The notes beneath the pieces were generated by a model. That model was not told where the DNA came from. It saw only the letters and a program-made list of their open reading frames with translations, and made no database searches. Positions 1 to 11,356 of a stretch of DNA of 64,000 nt are shown here, in pieces. This stretch comes from Anthostomella pinea (Eukaryota; Ascomycota; Sordariomycetes; Xylariales; Xylariaceae): NCBI GenBank assembly GCA_963556695.1, contig CAUWAG010000010.1:1922001-1986000 (forward strand), written 5' to 3'. How positions within the stretch are numbered: position 1 is the first letter of the stretch; each line of letters begins with the position of its first letter. Both the position numbers and the translations under genes were made by a program.

Positions 1-1711
1 GTGACTGGGCGTCACCATCTTGCCCTTCCTCATCGGTGGAGTAGTCGAAGTCAGAATAGTCCACATATGTAGGAGGTGCGAAGGCGACTGTCTTTTTTTG
101 GCGTCTCCGTATTGCTGTTTTGATAGGGTTCTTGGTCTTCTCAGCCTGATCACCGAGCATTCTTGCTGACAGCTATTCGCCAGTCAGTCTAAGGCCCTTC
201 GTAAAATCCAGGGTGGTCACATGCATCGATATTTCTGTGCTTATTAAGACGTGCCAGTCTTTCCGTCGGTGTCTCGATATGTTCGGCTGGAAGATATCCT
301 GCAGTCAAGTGCATCAGCTCATGCGCCTCCAAGTAGACTGATACAACGTAATCCATACCAATACTACTATCCTTCACAACCCGGACAAGCCACCAGTAGC
401 TGTTGGTATCATCGAGGAGTACCATGGTGTCACCCTTGGTAGCGTTGGCTTGGCCTTCGACAGTCGCGACGAAGGTGTGGAGGGCGTAGACGAATTCGAA
501 ATCGATGTCCTCTGCGTTTTGTAAGCTCTCACTATCCCAACCAGTGTCATTAAACATCGGATCTTGAAAAATGAAAAAGCCGTCATCATCATAGTAGTCG
601 AATGGCTCCTCCAGGAACTCGTATGAAGGGGTAATATGTTCTTCGTCGATGCCAGGCTCGACTGGTTGGGTGTTTGGCAAACGGTCCACAGAGAAGTCCT
701 CGATCTTCATGTCCACTCCGGAATCACGGCTCTCGCATGGACTTGCTTCTTGCCTCGGCTGCTCCAAGTCGTTGAGAGGTTCACTTCCCAGCTCCAGGTC
801 TTGTATGTCTCGATCGGACGCGTGGTCAAGGAGGTGTGTGCGACGGTTGTGTCCATTGTCTTTGCCATAGTTGTTGCTATCGTCATAGTTGTTGTGGTCG
901 TTGCCGTAGTCGCTAGACGTGGCCAATCCGACATACTCACCAGTATGATGATGATGGGGATGACAACAGTGTTCCTCTCGGCCAGCAGAAGCCTTGCTTG
1001 ACTGCTGGCGCTCCAGTCTATCGAGCAACAGCCCGACCTCGTTTTCGAGGGAGCTATACCTCTCTGGAAAATCAGGGGGGACGGCAATAAGGATGTACCC
1101 ACCATCTTCAATCGAAGGTGAACTCGAGATTTTGTCCATCATGTCATCATCCAAGCCGTCGTCGGCATCTCCATCCATGTCGCCATCCTCGTCAGCAGTG
1201 CCCGTGGCGCCCCCGTTCTGCGCAACAGCGAGCGCATCTTGCTGTTGCATGCTGCTGCCATCCATGGAATTGGCGACACCACTCGCGAGATCTTCGGCGT
1301 ACTGTTGCAGGTCACCGTCGTTGTCACCATTGGCCCACGAGACTCTCGGACTGCGCCCCTCTTCCTCTGCCCTTTCTTCTTCGACTTCGCGTATGGTCTC
1401 GGCCTGGTGTGGCGCAAGGGAACCGTTCGGGTTGGGCGACAACTTCGAAGAGGGATGTTTATGTTCTTTGGCAGAAGGCGCGTCGTGATCCTGAAGGTCA
1501 ATGGAATCTGTTGCAGGAGAATGAAGCGTCAGCACGGGACAGGCGAGTTGCGAGGCGCAAGTTGCAGAGAGGCGGGCAGGGGCGAGGGCGAGGGCGGATC
1601 GTTGGATTCTGGATCCTGGATCCAACTTCCAGATCCCAAGTAATTTTGTTTCTATGGCACACGTTACATCAATCAGCACTTACCGGCTCGGATGATCTGT
1701 GGTCTCGTCAT
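1..1711 (-). CDS. Tea4/Bud14-type SH3 cell-polarity protein, 3' end cut by window edge
   Basis: Seen: four exons at 1711-1684 (begins MTRPQIIRA), 1507-359, 298-225 and 172-1, and the frame is still open at base 1. Introns are 1683-1508 (GTAAGT..CAG), 358-299 (60 nt, in frame, so the raw frame reads through it) and 224-173. The last has an unusual GC donor, or alternatively a GT donor at 220 with an acceptor at 166. The acidic, disordered first half is followed by an SH3 domain at about residues 345-403 (FVYALHTFVA, NSYWWLVRV, GYLPAEHIET). Exon 4 carries KKTVAF (bases 97-80), an RVxF-like protein phosphatase 1 docking motif. Known: fission yeast Tea4 and budding yeast Bud14 place polarity factors at cell ends and recruit PP1. 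Inferred: a hyphal-tip polarity role. The family is clear; the exon 3/4 junction is uncertain. Confidence 0.88.
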
Positions 1712-3059
1712 GTTGGCCGCTTGGTTCTTTGCAGAACCGGTGGCATGAACCTCCTAACGCGTTGGGTCTTTCCTTGGCGGATACTGCTATCAGTCCGGCT
1801 GTTCATAGCATTCAGGCGACCGTGACCACGTCTCTTCTTGCCTCGGGGCTGGCACCAAGGCTCCTGGCTTCTCTTTTTTTCGATGGGTGTTGGCTTGTCG
1901 CAAGGGGCTGGGAGGATGCCAGGATTGGCGATTGATTAGGTAAGGTAGGCACGTAGGAACCGTGGGATGCAGCAGGCGGTACGGTACGTATCGACCACGG
2001 ACCAAGTGAGCATCCGCAGCCGCGGCAGCCCAACTTTTTTTTAATTTCGTGTCTAGGATTCGGGGGTCGGGGATCCACGCGGTCGATTAGAAGTGGACGG
2101 TGCTATCGAGGGTTCCCGGTCTCGTGCAGATCTCGGGAGGGTGCGTGAAGAAGATACTCTAATTTAGGAAAGAGTAAGTTGACTCGTGAGGTAGGCGGGC
2201 AGAGAGGGAGATCCAAATGAGTGTCTAGGTAAGGTAGGTACAGTGAGTTGTCAATCTCAAGGCATAGAAACCCAAAGCACCGGCCTGTCGATCCACGTAG
2301 GTATGCTCCCAAGGGGCCCAGCTGGAGTTCAAGCGTGGTGAGAGGGGGACCGGGACAAAAAAAGATGTTCGTCACTCGACTGGGGAAAGGGGAATTGACA
2401 GGGCAGCGACAGGAGCGGGTGAGATGGTCAGATTCGGGCTGGCTTGAAACATCAAAATCCCAGGGTTGCAGCCGGTAGCTCAGTAGCTGAAGTAGGGCAT
2501 GCTAGTACTACTAACGGCATAGCGGCAGATGGCCCCAGGCGCCGAAGACCGCTGAAGAGTCAACTTGGAACCCAATTAACTGCACCGATATAATACGACC
2601 ACTAACGCCATTGGGAGGCGCTCAAGGCACGAACCATCTCACATACCGAGGCGAGAGTGAGCCACAAAAGTGCATTATCACGTGTGGTGACATGGATCTT
2701 GGAAACTTGCACTTCATGTGAGGACACCACATGACAAGTTCGGGTCCCTTGGGTCTATCGAATAATATCCACACGATCATTCTGCATCTCCTTCCTTAAT
2801 GCATCAACAGTTGTCAATGAAATCATACTCTGCTGGTTTTCATCGTGGTCCCATTACAGAATAGCCAATCAAGGTTCGCGCCACGGTTGACGCCATCGTG
2901 ACCCTTGATAAGCGACAGCCACATTCGCATTGTGAGAACAGATTGCGATTTCAACAGGCAACAAGATAATCAGTAGATGAACGGGAGAAGGCTCTCTCGA
3001 GGTGGCTACGGCAGGGCATTGCCCATAATAAAAAATTCCCTGATGACTGCCTTAACGAC
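1712..3059. other. Intergenic stretch upstream of the Tea4 homologue
   Basis: No supported gene. The part next to 1711 presumably holds the promoter and leader of the minus-strand polarity gene. Short open frames here lack codon bias and family resemblance. Confidence 0.5.
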
Positions 3060-3766
3060 GTCAGTCAATAGTGAGTCTCGTGACCTCTGGCTCTCCTTTC
3101 ATGGCTTCTCCATCCACGATGCCAAAGACGAAGGCGTCGTTACTGAGCTTCATACGCCACCAAGTTAGCCTCGCAGAACAAACGTAACATCGGCGCTTAA
3201 AATGACCACAACTATGTCTCCTGGTTGGACATTGGCTGGTCCAACCCCAAACAATCCAACTTTCCTTGAGAACGGGCGCCGATCCAGTGCGATATCGTGA
3301 AGCTGATAGCAACAATCTATAAGTTCGAGTCTTGCAAACCTGCTTCCATCCACCTCGGATATTATAGTCTTGTCCAGATTGTCAACAGCCCTCTGGAGAA
3401 CAACGGTTGTCAATCCTGGTTTCAGTTCCACTTGCCTGATCTTCTGGTTAGCTACAGCAGCACAGAAGACGGATGTGCGGTGTTGTACCCAGCCAAGCCC
3501 AAACATTGGGCGAGAGAGGTCTTCCAGATCCTGCAACCACCTTCCAACTCCTCACTAGACTTCGTGCATGACTCCAACAGCTGATGATGTACATAGTTTC
3601 GTTTCAGCTCCAGTGAGCGGTGGAGACACTCTTCGGTGACCACAACGCTACCGCACGTGCATACCATACCTTTCCCCAGGATGACTTCCTGCACAAGCCC
3701 GATGCGGGCTCCAGTATGAGCGATCGAATATCGCCTATATTGCGGTGACAGCACTATTGTCGCCAA
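3060..3766 (-). pseudogene. HET-domain (heterokaryon incompatibility) protein relic, C-terminal half
   Basis: Seen on the minus strand: three pieces in different frames that line up in the order of a HET-6-like protein. First comes a piece with RIGLVQEVILGKG and ECLHRSLEL (3766-3452). Next is one with RRPFSRKVGLFGVGPANVQPGD and ending FVLRG (3536-3165, overlapping frame). Last is NDAFVFGIVDGEAM (about 3130-3080). The FVLR step and the GIxDGEAM step are close to each other in intact family members, but here they are separated by a stop and a frame change. Known: HET proteins trigger non-self recognition cell death after hyphal fusion. Inferred: frameshifted and dead. No convincing N-terminal HET domain was found upstream. 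Confidence 0.55.
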
Positions 3767-4737
3767 GCCCGAAGGCCGTCATTCCGGCTCCTGACTCGCG
3801 GAAGAAGAGTATGAGGTCCTCCGCTGAGCTCAGGTCATGATACTCTCTTTCTGGCCCTGTCCTCAGTGGTATGTGCTGTACACGATCATGTTTCCGTTGG
3901 GGCACAGCAGCAGCAAGTGCTCGTGCTCGTGCGCGTCAGGCTGCCCGGTTTCCCGCGGGCGCTGCTCTTTCCATGTGCGTAGGTACCTTCCGAGTTCCCC
4001 CAGCTGAACGGCCAGTATTTCAGGCCTATGCGCTTTCCTTTGAAGCACATGACCAAGCCCCTTGGAGGCCAATTACGCAGGGGTACGGTAGGTGTGGTGC
4101 TGTCCGTCCAACGTTCCCGGCTACCGGTGTAGCATTCTAACCACTGGTAGAAGAGAATTGCAGTCAAGGAAAACACCGCCTTTTCTGTGCAAACACGAGT
4201 ACTAAAGGTTTGCGCAGGAAAGGCGGTGGCCGATGTCAGGGGTTGGGGATGTTGGTTGGTGTCGCGACTCGCGAACAAAGAGATGATCCCGTCCAGTGCA
4301 CCCAACTCGGCCAGGTGATTACACCAGCGGAATCCTCCTCGGACACATCCCCGATCTCTGATTTTTTCTGTTCTTTTCTATTGCAGAATTGGCTCACGGT
4401 AGGCCATTCGATTACAAGTGACAAAGCCATTGCTTGGATATACGATCCACATCGTGTCTACTGGTATATGCCTGTTCGACGCGGCCTCGAAGAAGACCGT
4501 CTCAGCACCGCCAGGTGCCCTGAACACTTACTTCAGATACCGAAGACATCCCGATCCGGACCAAAAACCCTCTCGTAGAGCACGAAGATTCGGCCAATGC
4601 CCCGACTTGGGGCTACAAGCTATGGAATGAACGGGCTCGAGACATCTCAGCAGTCCATGAGTCGTACATACAAGGTCGAGGCCTTTCCCGAGTCCCCTTG
4701 CGTTCTCGCCTAATTATTCTGGGTAGGATGCTATTGA
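3767..4737. other. Gap between HET relic and folylpolyglutamate synthase pseudogene
   Basis: No gene recognised. A plus-strand frame around 4560-4680 (reading APTWGYKLWNERARD) has coding-like composition and could be a worn remnant of an unrelated gene, but it has no identifiable family. Confidence 0.35.
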
Positions 4738-6337
4738 TACCTTGCGTTCACGACGCCGGCCAGGGCGGCCAACACGGCCTCCGAGTCAAATCGAAAGATG
4801 GGTCAGATCCCAGATATTGACGGACAGCCTGACGTGAGAGGTACTCCGAGTATAGCTGGAATGAAAGATTTGCTGCACCAGATTGGACATTCTGTACGTT
4901 CAGCATATTTATGGTACTTCGCAGGCCTGGCGTGACCGGTATGTTAATTTTATAGACTGCTGAAGTTGATGAGCTCAACATTGTACACGTTGCCGGGACC
5001 ACGGGCAAAGGCAGTACCTGTGCGTTCACCGAGTCGATACTGCGAGCTTTCGGTAAGAGGTCGGGTTTCCCCCGAAAAACCGGCCTCTATTCCTCTCCAC
5101 CTCTGATATACCCGGAAGAGACGATCCGTATCAACTCGGGGCCGATATCCAGGGACTTGTTCACGAAGGACTTTTTTGAAGTATGGGACATTCTGGAGAA
5201 GGCAGAGAAACCACCTCGATATCTGCAGCTTCTCGCTCTTACTGCCTTTCATACGTTCATCGCCGAAGGCGTCGAGGCTGCCGTCATCGAGACCCATAAT
5301 GGAGGTGAGTACGATGCTACGAACGTTGTCGAACACCCTGTTGTCACCGTCATTACTCCCATAGGGCTGGGCCACGTGGCGCACCTGGGGCCGTCGATCA
5401 GACACATCGCCTGGCACAAGTCGGGGATCCTCAAAGACAGAGCTGCGGCTATCTCTGCCGCTCAAGTTGAAGAAGTTCGTACAGTCCTCGAGGAGCGGGC
5501 AGCTGCCAAGCATCTTCAAATGCGGTTTGTTGACGACGATTCTGAGCTGCCACGAGGCTCGCCAAAGCTGAGGCCGGAAGTCTAACGAGCGAATTGTGCA
5601 GTGGCAATTGCTACGGCCCGAGAGTTCGTTGAAGCGAAGTTTTCGCCGGGTACCAGCAGGTTACTACCAAGTGACATTCAGGAAGGCGTTGATACGTTCT
5701 CGTGGCCTGGTCGGTTCCAGATCGTGGACGAGGCCCAATACCGGTGGTTTATAGATGGTGCTCATAACGAAATGAGCATTAGAAAGGCCACAGAATGGTA
5801 TATGGAGACGGTGTTACAGCCGAGATCGTACGTAGAGATGGGTTGCGATGCCGCCTCTGCGAGATGATACTAACAAAGGAGTGTAGGACACACCCGCCTT
5901 CGACGAAACGGATCCTAATCTTCGGTCCAGCGTCGAAACGACGAGACGCTAGAGAAGTGCTCAGACACTTGGCTGCAAATATGAGAACTCTTTTCATGCA
6001 ACATGTCATTGTCACCCCTGATAGAAGTATGTGTCTCTTGTCTTGACCAACCACCCTCGGACAAACGAGCTCACGTTTCGCAGCTATCGAGCCAGGAATA
6101 GCAGAACAAGAAAGCCGTGATTTATTGCAGCAACTTGTCGACATATAGAAGCAATACCAGCCCGAATCAGAGACCTTTATTGAGACCAATGTGACCGAGG
6201 CTATGGGGAGAGCAAAAACGCTTGGCGCCGAGAGTGAAAGCGCACAGATTCTTGTAACTGGAAGTCTTAAGCCTGCTGGCGGTGCTCTATACCTTTTGAA
6301 ACCCGAGGCAGTGGACCGCGAAGGCGTGTTCGCATGA
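4738..6337 (+). pseudogene. Folylpolyglutamate synthase pseudogene
   Basis: Seen: exons 4738-4893, 4956-5827, 5887-6026 and 6084-6337 join in frame through canonical introns (GTACGT..ATAG, GTACGT..ACTAAC..GTAG, GTATGT..GCAG). The product follows the family from end to end: SNRKMG near the start, the P-loop VAGTTGKGST, TGLYSSPPL, ETHNGGEYDATN, WPGRFQI, IDGAHNEMS, and TGSLKPAGGALYLL near the end. Two in-frame stops interrupt it: TAA at 5583 (fits a lost CAA Gln codon) and TAG at 6146 (fits a lost TGG Trp codon). No ATG lies between an upstream TGA at 4735 and the first conserved residues. Active-site-region motifs are also altered (SPPL for SPHL; ITPIGLGHV for the usual ITTxGxDH). Known: the intact enzyme adds glutamates to folates. 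Inferred: a dead extra copy. Confidence 0.82.
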
Positions 6338-7028
6338 GTGCGAGCACAACAGCAGGTATGCGCGACCCTCCACGCTACAAGGACGGGATCTTATACGATG
6401 GCAGCGAAGCACTTATTGGCACTCGCGAAATTCAGTGACTTCAACACATACCTCAGCTGGGCGTATGTCCCAATTCCGGGCCCATGTCATTCGTTTTCCC
6501 ATACGAATCACCCCTCCATAGAACACTAGACCATGATCAAGGCACCAGCTACTTGCGCTCTCACCACCTCTCTCTACCTGCTAACTTATCCTTGGAGAGC
6601 ACTGCCCTCTGAGTCCAGCCGAATTCATGAAACCTAGGTTGGCGACGCGGTGAACAGCGCCATGGCTGATGCGACAACGAACACAGAGGTTGGTACACCA
6701 AGCTATTTCATGCCATATTCAGAAGTATACTACGAATATGATGTTGCTGTTTCCCTTGTCTGTTTGGCAAACGTCACATGCGCAAACGGGAGCTGGTCAT
6801 GACGTCCACCCACGTGACAAACCTGCACCTCCCCCTATATACTTAATCTGCTGTTTCTAGCATTGTCCTTACCTCAGCATCCATCTCACCATCCGTCTCC
6901 ACGAATCGCCCTTCCCCAAGAAGCAGCGAACCAACGAATCACCTACACTTCCTCCACGAAATCCAGCAACGTCTCGCTCGACTCTACTCTACTCTACTCA
7001 AAAGCTTCAACACAGCATCGAGATCGCC
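6338..7028. promoter_or_regulatory. Intergenic region with promoter and leader of the small gene at 7029
   Basis: No gene. A TATA-like run (CCTATATACTTA) at about 6835-6846 is followed by a pyrimidine-rich stretch up to the ATG at 7029, typical of a strongly expressed fungal promoter and leader. The assignment is by position and composition only. Confidence 0.4.
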
Positions 7029-7259
7029 ATGCCCTCTCAAGGCTCCAACCAGTCTTCAGGCTCCAACCCGTCTCAAGGCTCCACCCCGTCCGAAGGCTCC
7101 ACCCCGAAACCGATAATCGGCGTCGACAAGGCCTCCAAAGACGCCGGTCATCGCAACTTCCACACCTTCCTTCTCTCGTACAACTTGCGCATCTACAACG
7201 ACGAGGATGTTCAGGAGGGCAGGGCTATCTTGAAGGCCATGGGGTATAACGTGAGATAG
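7029..7259 (+). CDS. Small orphan protein, 76 aa, Ser/Gly/Pro-rich N-terminus
   Basis: Seen: one uninterrupted exon, ATG in good context (CGCCATGCC). Residues 1-28 are low complexity with repeated SQGS, SGSN and SEGSTP units. The remaining part (HRNFHTFLLSYNLRIYN, then DEDVQEGRAILKAMGY) is compact and amphipathic. There is no signal peptide, membrane segment or cysteine. The TATA-like box and CT-rich leader upstream support a real gene. I recall short ascomycete proteins with a similar 'FhxfxxSYxLxxyxxxDxxEAxxIlxxm' pattern but no known function, so no role is assigned. Confidence 0.6.
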   Translation: MPSQGSNQSSGSNPSQGSTPSEGSTPKPIIGVDKASKDAGHRNFHTFLLSYNLRIYNDEDVQEGRAILKAMGYNVR

Positions 7260-7705
7260 GGGAATGTTCGCGACGTCGAACGCGGCGGTCTTGGTTGGGA
7301 TGGATGGATGGATCTGGGGGCTGGCAGGCAGTCATTGGGAGGTTGTGTCCGAGGGTTGGGAGGGACAGGGCGCTTCAAGATTTCGCGGGCATGAGCTCGG
7401 CGATTGACGCAGAGAGCGCGGGCAATGGTCTATTGTCAGTGGCCAAGAGTAACTGTACACGATATCGGCAAAAGGCAGAGAGCACTCACCCTTAGAGGAT
7501 AAGAATAGAGCATGAGTTGTTGTTCAAGCAATGAGACTTGTGTTAAACACTGAATAACTAGGGGCTGAGATCCTGACATCATGGACTTTGAGCTAGCTCA
7601 TCCCGTCCCGTGCCTGAGAACCCTAGACTCTAGTGTCACAGCAGCATCGCCAAGTGAACCCGTCAAAATGTAGTCATCTCTCCATCAAAGACGCGTCAAG
7701 CGACA
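7260..7705. other. Short intergenic region before the photolyase/cryptochrome gene
   Basis: Nothing recognisable beyond probable 3' sequence of the small gene and the promoter of the next. Open frames here are short and unconserved. Confidence 0.4.
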
Positions 7706-9663
7706 ATGGAGAAACCGCGTGTGCTGTACTGGTTCCGAACAGATCTTCGTCTCCACGACTCACCCGCGTTGAAGGCGGCCCTCGATCTAGACCCGGCCGT
7801 GCTATGGCCCATATTCACCTGGGACCCTCACTATGTTTATCGCTCCAAGGTGGGAGTGAATAGATGGCAGTACCTGTTAGTCACAACTCCAAAGACCAGC
7901 TCGTGATGACGGATCAGCTGTCTGACAGCGATTGAAAAAGGCTGGACTGCCAGAATGACCTCTCAGACTCGATCAAGAAACTCAATCCCAAGTCCAAGCT
8001 CTTCGTGGTGCGCGAAGCTCCGCAGACCGTCCTTCTAAAACTGTTCTGGGCGTGGAAAGTCACACATCTCGTCTTCGAGAGAGACACGGACACCTATGCA
8101 CGGGAGAGGGACCGAGTGGTGGTTGAGTCGGCGAGGAAGGCTGGTGTTGAGGTAGTGACTCGCTATGGGAGAACGCTATGGGATATCGACGATGTTGTCG
8201 CCAAACATGGCGGTAAACCGACAATGTCGATCACCCAGCTTCAGGCAGCAGGTAACAAAGTCGGAGCGATACCCAAGCCGATACCCTCACCGAAGCATCT
8301 GCCAGACCCAGGCGAGATGCCTGTTGACTTTGAACACGATCGTCCCGACACGGAAAGGGATCTCAACGCACCCCTTCGAAGCAAAACAGACAAGACCTAC
8401 AACAGTGTCGCGGGGCCCAAAGGCGACTTTGCTATCGAGACACTCGAAGAACTCGGGTTCTCAGCAGCCACAACACCACACCGCGGGGGCGAAACTATCG
8501 CACTCGAAAAGCTCGCTCAGATCATCGCCGACCAGGAATACACCGCAACTTTCCAAAAGCCCAAGACTAACCCGACAGCCTTCGAACCGCAGGCGACGAC
8601 TCTCCTATCGCCGCTGCTGCACTTCGGCGCTCTATCCCCTCGACTGTTCTACTGGCGCGTACAGGAAGTCGTCGAGAAATACGGCAAGAATGCATCCCAC
8701 CCCCCTGAAAGCCTGACAGGCCAGCTGTTGTTCCGCGACATGTACTTTGCAGCGCAGGCGGCCATAGGGTCGCCCTTCCCCCAAGCGCTCAACAACGCCC
8801 ATGTCCGATTCATCCCGTGGCACCTGCCCTCGAAAGTCGACGACGGCACCGAGACCGGTACGAACGCCATCAGTGGCGAGTACCACATCGACTCGCCACA
8901 GGCCGAGAAGTGGTTCCAGCGGTGGAAGTTTGGCGTGACGGGCTTCCCCTTCGTGGACGCGCTGATGCGCCAGCTGCGCGTCGAGGGATGGATCCACCAC
9001 CTCGGCCGCCACATGGTCGCCTGCTTCCTCACGCGAGGTGGGTGCTATGTGCATTGGGAGCGAGGAGCCGACGTATTCGAGGAGCTACTCATCGACCACG
9101 AGGTCGCGTGCAACGCGGGCAACTGGCAGTGGCTGAGCTGTACCGCGTTCTACTCGCAGTACTACCGGTGCTACAGCCCTGTAGCGTTCGGGCAGAAATG
9201 GGACAAGAACGGCGACTTCATCCGTAAGTGGGTGCCGGAGCTGAAGGACATGGATGCGAAGTTCATCTACGAGCCTTGGAAAGCGAGCAAATCGGCTCTG
9301 GATAAAGCTGGCGTCAAGATCGAAGGTGATGGCCTGGGCGGTGGAATGGAACAGGGCACGTCAACTTACCCGGGGCCGATGTTCGATTTCGGGGAGCGGA
9401 GGAGTGCTTGCATTGCTGCCATGAAGACGGCATACTCTATTGGCCTTCACGGAAACGATGAGAGGGTCAGAAATAGCACATGGAAGGAGCTATTTGAGAA
9501 CGCCGGGGAGACTGAGATGGAAGCTGTCCATGGCAGCGACGATGACGGACATGGCGCGCCGCTGGAAAAGGGCAAAAATGGTGGCAAGCATGGACGGACT
9601 AAGAGTGATGCTGTCAAGGAAGGACCTATGGACCGCCATGTCAAGAAGCTGAAGGCACCATGA
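7706..9663 (+). CDS. Cryptochrome / (6-4) photolyase family protein
   Basis: Seen: exons 7706-7875 and 7941-9663, with an intron GTTAGT..AAAAAG of 65 nt, giving 630 aa. The start MEKPRVLYWFRTDLRLHD is the usual beginning of the alpha/beta photolyase domain (about residues 5-195). The FAD-binding helical domain follows (about 279-500) with LLSPLLHFGALS, RDMYFAAQ, ALNNAHVRFIPWH, WIHHLGRHMVACFLTRG (the histidines used in 6-4 repair are kept) and NWQWLSCTAF. Known: this branch contains fungal (6-4) photolyases and animal-like cryptochromes. It binds FAD, acts in the nucleus, and repairs UV lesions or senses blue light. The charged Gly/Lys-rich C-terminal tail (from about residue 580) is variable in the family. 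Repair versus signalling cannot be decided from sequence. Confidence 0.93.
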
Positions 9664-10227
9664 TGGTAACGACGAGTGCTTGCCGTTAACTGACGCGAGG
9701 GAGACGTGGTGACAGGGGGTGTCTTTTAGTCACTCGGAACATACTGGATGAATGACTGACAACATTTGGAGCCCAGCGCGACGACCCGGACCCAATGACG
9801 AATGTATCTCCTCAGTCCACTTGTTCAATTGCTCTTATATCACTGTTTTACCTCTGAAGGTTCGTTCACTGAATATATATCTGAAAGATTTAGTGGGCAT
9901 GCCGGATGAGGCGAGTGTTGGCAACGCTGGACTATCAAGCTCGTCGTAGCTAGCCAGGAACAAACCACAAACGTCACGAACCTCACTATCCTTGCAACTG
10001 GCAATGGGATTGGTCAGACCTGGAAAGCACATTCAACCAGTTGAGTTGTTCGATGTGTTGAAAACCTAAGTTGATGAAGCCACAGCCTCAGAGCCCCAGA
10101 AAGCAAGAGAAACCGAGGGCTTTTCTTATCCAACAAGGTCCCAAAAGACCATGAGCATCCAACTTCTACCTTGTCCAACCCTCTACTTGCGCTGTGCCAG
10201 TAACCACGACGGACGCAGACGGAGACC
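9664..10227. other. Intergenic region downstream of cryptochrome/photolyase gene
   Basis: No gene or repeat seen. It probably contains the 3' untranslated region of the upstream gene. Confidence 0.4.
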
Positions 10228-10587
10228 ATGGCATCGACCCAGTGGAGCTGCTCGGCGGTCCCAGAGCAGGATAGCGAGCTGGAGCTGGTCCAGATTAGGA
10301 GCCCGAGGGGGATGCTGAACAGTAAGCCAAAGGAGTACCTGAATTCCGTCGTGGGTTCGGAACCTGAAGGGCAGTCTGGGACAGATGCGGAATCAGAGTC
10401 GCGCTCTGCCACTGAGCCCAGGCCCGGTCTCTTGCACGATAATGAGATCGTCGACAGGCTGACTCACGACTGCATACACGCCATCTGCTCGATATCCCGA
10501 TCGACGCTGTGGCACTCTCAAGGTGCAGGTAGTTACTGCCGTTCGCGTGTTCATCCCGCATTTTGGAAAAGGAGGAGTTATTTCTGA
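10228..10587 (+). CDS. Possible orphan protein, 119 aa, doubtful
   Basis: Seen: an ATG in acceptable context (GAGACCATGGC) opens an acidic, Ser/Glu-rich frame (DSELELVQIRSPRG, SGTDAESESRS). The end of the frame loses that character, so if real it may splice near 10525 rather than run to the stop. No domain, signal peptide or family resemblance is visible, and overlapping minus-strand frames of similar length exist. Reported only as a candidate. Confidence 0.22.
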   Translation: MASTQWSCSAVPEQDSELELVQIRSPRGMLNSKPKEYLNSVVGSEPEGQSGTDAESESRSATEPRPGLLHDNEIVDRLTHDCIHAICSISRSTLWHSQGAGSYCRSRVHPAFWKRRSYF

Positions 10588-11356
10588 ACCCAAATTCGAC
10601 GTGGTATGGACGTCGACAGTGCGTCAAATCGCGTACGGCAGACGCGCCCCATACTTCCATATGTCTCAAACCAGAAGGCCGCTTACCCACACCTCTACTT
10701 GCCACAGGCCAGAACCCTCTAGCTCATCCGAGCACGATACCCCTGGCAGCACCAAGGCTCAACCCAACCGCCAGCACCCCAAGGGCCAGCTGCACTATGA
10801 GCCTCAGCACATCCATCACAAATAAAAACCGTCCTCGAGAACGGCTAGAGAGCTGCTACAGGGGGTCTACGGCACGAAGAAGCACCGCGGCAAATCAAAA
10901 AGGGGGACGGGCAGCAGGAACATGTTGGTATAGACGGTCGAGAGAAGGGTGCAATTCCGGAGACCGAATAGGGACGGTGAGGAATATGGTGGATTGTGGG
11001 CCTGAGGGAAATAACCCGGCAAGTCGGGAAAATACAACGCCTCTAAAGACTAATCGCTCACTTGGTCTGTAACGAAATACAGAGTCAATAGTAGAGGAAG
11101 TTGCCAGACTGAAGTATGGAATGGCTCTTGAGCCAACATTACACTTGATGCATTGGTTTTATCAAAAAGTATGTGATTCGTCATTAATGATTATGCTGTA
11201 TATACCCAAGTGTAGAGGTTCTCGGTGGTAAAATTGTATCGTCGTGAACAGGCCGATCATCATGCGCGATGAGTGCTAAGTGTGTGTGTGCCGTGTATGT
11301 GTTTCTATAGGTACAGGGTCGTTAAAGTCATATTTCCAAATGCGCAATCTTCGCCT
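10588..11356. other. Intergenic region
   Basis: No supported gene. A minus-strand stretch at about 10740-10815 encodes a hydrophobic segment (LIVQLALGVLAVGLSLGAA) after an ATG, but it ends at once in a stop and has no recognisable partner exon. Confidence 0.35.

Noticed and set aside
2466..2540. tRNA-like words (GGTAGCTCAGTAGC) on the plus strand
   Set aside because: No acceptor stem, anticodon arm or T-loop can be folded around them.
10563..11072. 169-codon plus-strand frame
   Set aside because: Low-complexity, overlaps another doubtful frame and a hydrophobic minus-strand segment; no support.
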